Below, in pieces: positions 55,801 through 64,000 of a DNA stretch of 64,000 bases (positions are counted from its first letter, which is position 1; each line of letters starts with the position of its first letter). A program made the position numbers and the translations under genes. Under the pieces are notes generated by a model that worked only from the letters and a program-made list of their open reading frames with translations, did not search any database and was not told where the DNA came from. Source of the DNA: Epiperipatus broadwayi (lineage: Eukaryota; Onychophora; Udeonychophora; Euonychophora; Peripatidae); assembly GCA_028023455.1 (NCBI GenBank), contig JAQFVV010012441.1, positions 4,583,911-4,647,910 on the forward strand, written 5' to 3'.

Positions 55801-58589
55801 TATATGAAAATTTATATGAATAACAATTATGAGTTGTTTATATTCAAATCATAATATTAAACTCTTCTACCTTTCTCTGTAATGACAGTATCCAATGTTT
55901 ATGTCGTAATATAATGTTTGTGCATCAATTTGGACTGAAAATTTATATTCAAATGAAAGTATTTCATAAAAAAATAAACACTCTTTGCACACCCATACTT
56001 TTATAACCTTATACATTTATACTTAACATATAAAGTAAAATGATTAATTAGAAAAAGGTTAGTTAGATTCTATAGAAGTAAAAGCATTTACAGAAACAAG
56101 CTTTGAATTACTTATTTCTCTAAGTTATTGAGGTCACCATGTATTTAAAAAAATCTAACTCCTCCTATGCTACCTTTCTATACCTTTCAACATTTATACA
56201 ACACAGCTATCCATATGACAAATATAATCATAATACTACATGTGTATGTGTGGATTCCCATTATGAATAAAATATTAGTAAACAAAAAAACTAAAACAAA
56301 ACCTTTTAACATATCAACATATTATATAATTTTGAATTGACCCACAATAATACATTTCACAAAAAAATACACCAATAAGTGGATATGTATAATAATTTTA
56401 AAATATATAAAATAATTAATAAAGCTTATAGCTCTTATTACTGAAATTCTGCTTTTTACTTGATTTTGGTTTCAAAATTCAGAGACAAAAAAAGATAAAG
56501 AATTTTGTTATTAAAAATTTGGTTAATAGTGCCTGATATAATAAAAAGATAATATATAATTAAAATTCATATTACCAGTACTTTTTATTTTCTTGAGGTA
56601 GCACTTTCCAAGAGTTCAAATTCAGCTTGTTGAATGTTTATAAATTTTGCAGCAACCACATACACCAATTTGTAACATGTGTATATTACCAATTTCAGTG
56701 GTTTACTGGAACAGTCCTATTCATTTTCTTGGTTTCAGGCTTGTAATTGTTTTACCACAATAATGATGGTGAAGTTACTTGCTGCCATAGAAACCATTTG
56801 GTACTGGAATTGTTTTTTCCTTACTTTCAGCATATGTAATTTAATAGATTAAGGATATCTGTTGTTTTCAGATTTTTATCATTTTTGCTGGGGTTTAAAC
56901 TCATTCACTGGCTTAACTTTACTAGTGTGGTTTAACACTTTTTAGTAGTTTACTTATTTTCATTTTAGCTTTAAAAATGCAGGTGAACAATTAGTTTCTT
57001 CTATTTAAAACATAGGTTAGCAGTCAGTTTCTTCTATCTTATTTTTCAGTCACAATATGTATAATACTTTTGGATCAGACTTTTTAGAGATGCATGGGCT
57101 GATGGCTGGATCAGCACAGATGAAACATATATGTGTACTTAGCCTGTCACTATATGAAACTTTCCAAACAAAATTTATGTATAATAATGATAGTAATTAA
57201 AACCAATCTGTTTCCACACTTTAATTTGTTCCCTTCACAGTTTTAATATTTAATAATTCTTTTAAGTGATTCCAGCCTTTTTATATCACTGAGTCTCTTT
57301 TACAGATCCCACAGATAGAAAACCTGATTTTTATTATTTAAATCATTTTATTAAAACTGATCATCTGTTTTCCAATTTACTGTTAATAAGAAATCTAAAC
57401 CAATAGATAGAAACATCTGATTTTTATTAATTAATCAGTCTAATTGAAAACTGATCATCTGTTTCAAATTTACTGTTGGTAAAAAAATAAAATAAAATCC
57501 AGAGTAATAGAGTTCTTGATAATTAACATTAACTGGTCTGAAAGGAATCCATTACTTTAATGTTTTTATACCTTGGTCTCAAATCTAGCTTTATAAAATT
57601 TAATCCCTTTTTTTAATTATCTCTGATTTTAAAGACTTTCAGCTGCTCTTGCAACTGAAACTCTAACCTGTGAGTTTAATTAACAATATAAACAATAAAG
57701 TTTTTATAACAATAAATCATTTGAAATCTTAAAATGATTTCAACAGAATTTTTCTTTTAATATATGTGTGGCTGTAAATTTATTTATGTAAAATACAAGC
57801 ACACTATTAAAAAAAATCTGCCTATCAAAAATAATCTGAATGATTTTTGCAAACTATAACTTAATATTCAAAACTAAAATTATTGAAACTATTAAACTTA
57901 AATTACTGTTATAGAAAAAATAGTAGAATTTATCAAGTGTAGATCAATTTGGAAAAAAGTTAATATTCAAAATATGAAAATGATTAACTAAATAGTTTGT
58001 GTCCATAGACAACTGTTTATATGTGTTCTAATCCTAACTTTTAAAATAACTATGAAATAATTCAAAGTATGTACTATTCTTTTTGGATTTTATCAATACA
58101 AACAAAGCATGAATATTTTCCCCACTCTCTTTCTGTCCTAATGTTTTTGGACTTGATCCTGTACGGTTTAAACTTGGATGTGCTACAGCTTCCCCTCATA
58201 TATAAGAAAATGTGATGATTTTTTTTCTGTTTTCATTTTATGCACATTACTACAATTTCAGCCACAGGCTAAATTGAAATGTGCACAATATATATATATA
58301 TATATTAGATTAACAACTCAATATTTGTTTATTGAGCATATAAAGTCCTGTATAAAAATTTCATAATGGTCGATTAAAAATTAACTAACATTTAAACATG
58401 AATATCAAATTAAATGTTATAGTATACTAAAATAAAAATTCAGTTATGTTTTAGTTTGATGTGATGTTAATGGATATCCTGAGTTTCCAATGTCATCAAG
58501 TTTAAGTCAAAGAAGCACATACTCTATGAGTATTTGATTTAAAAAATTAGTAATATTTAAATACATGTATAATATTTATATTTTAAGCA

Positions 58590-58985
58590 AGATGTAAATA
58601 GAGGGATTTGAATACAGCCTTTCAAACTCCCTTTATTCAACCACTCCATGTTATACAACTAATATACATGACCATATGTATGCGATAAAAATAAATGATC
58701 TCCAATATACATAATTCATGCTAAAACAGCACATACCAGTTGGCCTTGATCATCATTTCCACACACATATGTAACACAGTGCTCAGTTTATATTAAGGTA
58801 GCAAATCTTCAAACCGTAATAGACAGGCTTCAATATTTTCCACTCTCTTAAGTCATCTATACTATTGAAAATCTGATGATGGCAGATTCAAAGCCATTCT
58901 TTGACAAATTTTGTTGTGTTATATCCATGTTGACCATAAGTTAATCTAACCCCTTATATGTAAGAGAGATGGGTAGAATACAGGT
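58590..58985 (-). mobile_element. HHR-A repeat, copy 6 (minus strand)
   Basis: Complete but decayed minus-strand element. Its 5' part includes a GACTTATGGTCAACATGG-like block and GACAAATTTTGTTGTG near 58910-58970. The TTCAATAGT and ATATAAACTGAGCACTG blocks follow, then the degenerate ribozyme and the B-box-like terminal block (minus strand ATTCAAATCCC at about 58600). No inverted arm. Confidence 0.77.
58698..58752 (-). ncRNA. HHR-A hammerhead, degenerate
   Basis: The core box has become CTGGTAT and GAAA has become GAAT. Stem II (GTGC with GCAT) and stem I (CCAA with TTGG) are still recognisable. Predicted inactive. Confidence 0.65.
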
Positions 58986-60850
58986 TGAATATGTAATATT
59001 TAAATATAAAAGGTAGTAATACATTAAATATATTACATATTCATGATGTTATACTATAATAGTCATATTTGTACATTCACATAACAAAATCCAGAGCCCA
59101 GGCAAAATATATCAATGCTGACTGAAATGAGATGGTGAGATCTCAAATCTGACCAAACTTCAACTCATTTACTAGTACTCTATGATTTAACACCTTATGA
59201 ATAACATTTCTGAGGTTATACATGGGTCTCAATTTTTTCTGTGATCTAGCTCTGAACAGAGAGAAACATGAGACTTAAGAGGAATTAGCAATTTAATTAA
59301 AGGTTTAAAACATACTACTTAACATGCTAATTACTTAACTAAGCTATGCATATCATTCATATAAAAATATAGAAAGGAATGGGATTCAGATTTGAATTGC
59401 AAATGATATTAATTTTAGTGTGAATATATGAATTAACACATGCAGGTGTTTTGTAATAGATGAGAATATTGTTAGTGCAGCAATCTCATCTTCAACATAA
59501 AAATAGATATGTAGGTATGTTTGTGCAATTATTAAAGTTTATGTCTATAATATTTAATATGCCAAACCTATTCTTTGCTTGGTTTGTTAATGTTACAAGC
59601 TTACAATTTAGCTGAGAGGATTATTCAACACAGCACTAAGATAGCTATTAATATTACCTACTGACCATATGAAAGCTCAAGACAATGCAAATTCAATTTG
59701 GTAACCCAGATTAAGGTAATTATCAAAGAGAAAACCTGACAGAAAGTAATTATCAAAGAGGAAGAACTGGTTACTTTTAGACTTGCATATATATACTACG
59801 GTGCTAAATAAAATACTAAAAATAAAGTTGTGGTGCCAATGATTAAATTATTCACATACTTCAGCATTGAATGCTTGGTATTCTAAGACCAGATGGCTTG
59901 TTACTATAATAAAAACATATTTAGTTCAGGGAAATCAGGTAGGCTTTAAATAGGGTCTGTATCCTCATGTTCCAGTTCTAAAAGATGCCATACCCAAACT
60001 GTATGGACAGGAGTGACTGTCACCACAAACCTGTCAGGAAGTAGCACAATGTTAATGTACAAATGTGTACTTCTTAGTAAGGACACACTCATAATGCATA
60101 AGTACATACAAATATGTAAATATATAATTAATTAACTGTGCCCATACAGATAGTTTCTATCTGTTAAACTACCTCAATCCAGTTCTTATACTAGCATACT
60201 AATCATGCTAAATGAAATCAGCTAACTAAATTAGTAATCTAGTTAATATACTGAATCTGCATACATATATATTTATTATTAAGGAGGGAAAATTATATTT
60301 AGCAAGCCTTAACAACATTAACAAAATATACTTTTAATATTATCCTCAGCTAGCATAATACTTCTAACTGACAGATAAAATCATAAGTCATAATAACTGA
60401 CTAAGCAAACCATAATGAAATAAATGCAATTATAAAATAAATGAAATAATGATAATAATGAGTGCATAGTGATCAGTTATTATCTGTCAATATAGGATTT
60501 ATAAATGTGATTCAATATACAAAATAGTATTGTTAAAATATTTAAAATGGAGATTTTAATTATCTCTCTATTGAAAGTTCATTAAAAATTAGTATTCCCA
60601 GTTTTAAAAGATTGACATATTATAACATAATAAATTTAGATAAAATAATTCAAACAATAAATATAAGCGTTTTTTAAGAATTTAAATAATAACTGGTTGC
60701 AGCTATTAAAGATTAAAGAAATAAAATTACATTAAAGAGATCAAACAGGCAAATTTATACAATTTTAATTTATAAACAATTTACTTTACAGAGTTTTAAG
60801 AAATAAGGATGAACATTCATTATATTAAATAAACTGGTTAAGATGCTTGT
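58986..60850. other. AT-rich intergenic DNA
   Basis: No gene recognised. A direct 15-bp repeat (GTAATTATCAAAGAG) occurs twice near 59716-59760. The rest shows no repeat shared with the window. Confidence 0.5.
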
Positions 60851-60854
60851 ATTA

Positions 60855-62130
60855 TAGATAAAGACGCCATTAGATGGCATCGTTTTCACGCTAAAACTAT
60901 AAAATATGAACATTCACGGGTTGTTGATTTTAATAATTTTTCTCTGCTTTTTTGTAATGCGAAAATAAAAACAAAACAAAATCGTCTTTTTTAAATATTA
61001 TTTTTTATTAACATATACAATTTAAATGATAATAAATGTAAAATAAAATCAACAAATTACAATTTGATTCGTGTTTTTTATATCGTATACTTTTTAAATT
61101 GTATTACGGCTTTTTTTTTTATAAATTTTCTATCGTATATTTTTTTACTTGTGTTACGGCTTTTTTTTTTTTATCAATTTTCTATCGGTTTTTGTTGTTT
61201 AACTAAAAAATAATAATCGTAATAAAAGTAAAAGTTGTTACGGTTAGATTTAGGGTTAGTTTTAGGGTTAGTTTAGGGTTAGGTTTAGGGTTAGTTTTAG
61301 GGTTAGGGTTAGTTTTAGGGTTAGTTTTAGGGTTAGTTTTAGGTTTAGTATTAGGGTTAGTTTTAGGGTTAGTTTAGGGTTAGGTTTAGGGTTAGTTTTA
61401 GGGTTATGGTTAGTTTTAGGGTTAGTGTTCTGTTTGTTTGTAATGCTAAAATAAAAAAATTCAAAATCGTAAGCGTACTCGGACAGAAGAAAGAAACTCA
61501 AACTTTTTTAAACAACAACAAACACATACAAATGTCTTCTTTACTTATTATACATGTTTATAATATTTGCTTTTTATTAAATTTACAAAAAAACCTGTAC
61601 ATTTGGACTTTTCTTACTGGATATTTTTTTAGTACCGCTCTTTTTTACTTCAAAAACATACAGATGATAGAATCTTCTTTGTCTCGTGGGATGTTACTAA
61701 CAGCACGTTACTTGACACATTACCTAATTGCAACTCAATTAAAAGATAGATATTTAACATTTACCCAAATAAAAGTTCAATACAGTACGTTGTAAAAAGT
61801 CTTATAATTATTGTTTTAAAACATCTGAACATTTCAATAGTTTAAAATAAAAAAAAATCCAATGAAAACAACATTTCAATACAATTCAAATACAAACTCT
61901 CTCATCAAGCCGTAATTATTTTATAAACTGTGTGAATTCGTAAAATGTAATTGCTGCTTAGCAACATACATGCTGTACTGCGACGTGACATAGCAGCCTG
62001 CATTCTGTAGCACAACAAAAAAGTTGTATTATAGAAAATGCGGGTTTGAACGTGTTGGCCATGGAAACAGCATTTTAATGTGTTTTGGCACGAAAACCAC
62101 ACCATAGAATGGCGTCTTTAGCTATAAGTT
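60855..62130. mobile_element. Possible TIR-bounded segment containing a telomere-like array
   Basis: The ends are imperfect inverted repeats of about 45 bp: TATAGATAAAGACGCCAT at about 60855 and ATGGCGTCTTTAGCTATA at about 62110. Homology extends inward through TTTTCACGCTAAAAC against GTTTTGGCACGAAAA. The interior holds direct repeats (TTTGTAATGC.AAAATAAAA at 60953 and 61437), duplicated TTACGGC + T-run + TTTTCTATCG units (61080-61190) and the TTAGGG-like array. No recognisable transposase; the 129-codon frame at 61406-61795 starts inside the array and has no domain. Boundary and class are inferred. Confidence 0.45.
61236..61425 (+). repeat. Telomere-like TTAGGG-rich degenerate array
   Basis: Irregular tandem TTAGGGTTAGTTTTAGGG and TTTAGGGTTAGG units over ~190 bp. 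TTAGGG is the usual metazoan telomere unit, but here most units carry extra T's, so the higher-order unit is about 12-18 bp. Lies inside the TIR-bounded segment. Confidence 0.9.
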
Positions 62131-62757
62131 GAGTACCTTAGTTAATATTAAAATACAGGATTAAAAGTTAATTTGTAGAGCTCTGCAGTTTTTGAAGAAA
62201 TATTACTGATTTTCTTTATTTGTAACTGGGACTCAGGTACTTCATACAGCAGGCATACTATCACTCTTCTCTATATAGGCTGCATGTCTACATGGTCTTG
62301 TTTTCAACAGCAGGCTGTGGCTGGAAATCTCCCATCTTGATGCTGATAGCTACATGTTGTTGTGGCATATTGGATGGGATTTGAGACAACTGTCTTCCTG
62401 CCACAACAAATCTATGGCCCCTATTTTGACATTTTAAAATAAAAATAGGTATGCATTCTGGTGGCAGCACATTTTTAATTTACAGAGTCAGCTTTTGAGT
62501 ATCAAAAATATAGAGTATTTATATGATTTGGAATCCTACATTATTTTTGTCAACAACTTTAATTTTTAGCTTGTAAATCCATTAGCACTTGTTTACTATT
62601 TTATTTTTAATTTACAAAATTGACTTAACTATTGTTTAAAATTTAAAACCAAGTACTTTTAGTTTGACTCAGCCATCTTAATTCCCTAAGGATTCTGAAA
62701 TAGTATCAGTTCAGTGAATTTTGTTATTTATAAAAATACAGGAATTTTTTTTGTGTA
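62131..62757. other. AT-rich intergenic DNA
   Basis: No gene recognised. The 60-codon minus frame at 62288-62470 is not recognisable. Confidence 0.5.
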
Positions 62758-62875
62758 TTGAAGATTAATTATTTATTGTTTCTACATGTGTGTGGTCATG
62801 TATATCAGTAGTATGAGATAGTGTGAATAGTTGAAAGTTGCTCGAAAGTCTGAGTTCAAATACTCTATATTTAAA
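62758..62875 (+). mobile_element. HHR-A repeat, copy 7 (3' fragment starting at cleavage site)
   Basis: Matches the HHR-A sequence downstream of the ribozyme cut (TTG.AGATTA..TTATTTAT, TTCTACATGTGTGTGGTCAT, GTATGAGATAGTGTGAATAG) and ends at the B-box-like GAGTTCAAAT block. Its 5' boundary lies within a couple of bases of the predicted hammerhead cut (A|TTGG). Confidence 0.75.
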
Positions 62876-64000
62876 AATACATTTTGAAAATATTTTTGTA
62901 AAATAAGATTTAAGAACCTTCGCTCACACGCTATTTTACAAACGTTTTACAACCGTGCGTGCTGGGATAATCCTTATTTACTATAACTTAAAGTTTAAAT
63001 TTAGAAATATTAGCAAATCTTTCAATGACATTCTGCTATGTATGTATCACGACACTATGTGGATTTCATACATTTATGTGACTTTGAAGTATAAAATAAT
63101 AAATTGACTTATTTAATAAAATAAATCTATTATCTAAAAAATCTAAATTTTAAATACATGACACACTGTAATATATGAATAAACTGATGATATTACAGTC
63201 TTTTATTCACATATAAATGTGTGATGATACATATATAGCTATATTGATGTTTATATACATGCACTCATAGGGTTCAAAGCTGGCACAGATGGAGCTATGG
63301 GAAAATATAGGTGAAACATAAATTAAGTCAGTAATATACCATTTCAATATATAATAAAGTATGGAATGAAAGACTGAGTTAGTAAGTAATTTGTCTTATA
63401 TACTTTTTTCTATGTAAATTCTTTCTCACCCCTCCCCCCCGTATAATTCCTGACCTAATAATAAATATAAATGATTGATATTTATTATTGAATTTGAAAA
63501 AACCTTCTCTATAAGACTTTATGTATGTATCTAATGTTAGTTTAGAATTTATATTGGAGTTAAAACAATAAAAAAGAACTATAAACTTAGAAAAATGAAT
63601 GAGGCAAATTATATGAAGATATGAACTTTTACACTCATTGAAAAAAAGAAAAAGTCCCAAATAAACACCATTACAGTTTATTCTGGGATTATTTTAAGAG
63701 ATTTGAGTAAATGATATTATAGATGCACATATATTTTTTCTATCAAAATTGAAAAAGATTCCATCTGTGAGTAAACTGTATGATAAATCAGTTTATCTGG
63801 AAAATGAATAAAACAGCAAAGAATCAGCCTCAATTAGTCTATTGCAGTCAAAGGCCCATTCAGCATTCTTTTATAGAGTAAGAATAAAAGCCATAAATCC
63901 TGAACCTAGTCAATTGGTGATGATTGAGGATTTGAATAATTATACTCACTTGGATATTTTTAGCTAATAGTAGACAGATATTCATTTGTAAAACAAAAGA
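62876..64000. other. AT-rich intergenic DNA
   Basis: No gene recognised. The 93-codon minus frame at 63379-63660 has no domain. A C-run (CCCCTCCCCCCC) is at 63429-63440. Confidence 0.5.

Larger units (their letters stand above)
54136..58300 (+). repeat. Dispersed ~3.1 kb repeat, copy 2
   Basis: Homologous to 4769-7850, same orientation and order. It is longer because of a 977-bp TIR element at 54824-55800; without that it is about 3.2 kb. Copy 1 near 5490 supplies the approximate empty site for this insertion. No coding capacity seen. Confidence 0.75.

Noticed and set aside
57099-57130. CTGATGGCTGGATCAGCACA..GAAAC, hammerhead-like
   Set aside because: CTGATGG departs from CTGATGA, the stem II-like region is too long before GAAA, and the paralogous site in copy 1 (6779-6800) lacks the pattern.
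61268-61795. Open frames of 77 and 129 codons around the telomere-like array
   Set aside because: The minus frame is a translation of the array. The plus frame starts in the array and has no recognisable domain or coding-like composition.

Overview
This window looks like about 64 kb of AT-rich, intergenic animal DNA. I find no complete host protein-coding gene, no rRNA and no convincing functional tRNA. The non-LTR relics, Penelope-like elements (PLEs), tRNA-derived SINE-like fragments, TTAGGG-like repeats and long (AT)n, (TAA)n and (AGT)n tracts suggest a lophotrochozoan. A cephalopod such as an octopus is my best guess, but that is inference; no marker gene settles it.

The most interesting content is a set of self-cleaving RNA motifs. 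Two unrelated repeat families carry type I hammerhead ribozymes (HHRs). Each shows CUGAUGA, a short stem II, GAAA, a minimal stem III with a 2-nt loop, a cleavage triplet (AUA or GUC), and a stem I with an internal loop closed by an outer helix. Family A (HHR-A) lies at 1518-1958, 16873-17215, 44748-45095, 47085-47545, 49771-50165, 58590-58985 and 62758-62875. Family B (HHR-B) lies at 8130-9290 and 43738-43913. The 8130-9290 locus is a head-to-tail array whose two complete units are both exactly 445 bp from predicted cleavage site to predicted cleavage site, preceded by an inverted arm that ends on the same site. This is the layout expected of non-autonomous PLEs or retrozymes. The likely partner class is present as relics: an almost full-length PLE reverse transcriptase (36816-38513) and GIY-YIG endonuclease domains at 30284-30560, 34888-35160, 35205-35636 and 50276-51080. 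The last lies only about 110 bp from an HHR-A copy.

Layout. 1-4.8 kb: unique AT-rich DNA and the first HHR-A copy. 4.8-7.9 kb: copy 1 of a roughly 3.1 kb dispersed repeat. 7.9-9.3 kb: (TAA)n and the HHR-B array. 9.3-22.8 kb: mostly featureless, with an RTE-like LINE end and an HHR-A copy. 22.8-28.4 kb: an inverted pair of TTAA-bounded elements. 28.4-38.7 kb: PLE relics, LINE relics and a tRNA-like SINE. 38.7-44.3 kb: a LINE 3' end and an HHR-B copy inserted in the TGA-rich tail of an RTE relic. 44.3-51.1 kb: HHR-A copies, a SINE, an LINE endonuclease relic and a PLE. 51.5-58.3 kb: two TIR elements; one sits in copy 2 of the 3.1 kb repeat and itself contains a LINE tail. 58.6-62.9 kb: HHR-A copies and a TIR-like segment containing a telomere-like array. 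The final kilobase is featureless.

The genes do not form a pathway. The window is a layered record of retroelement insertions, with the HHR repeats as probable non-autonomous RNA parasites of PLEs.
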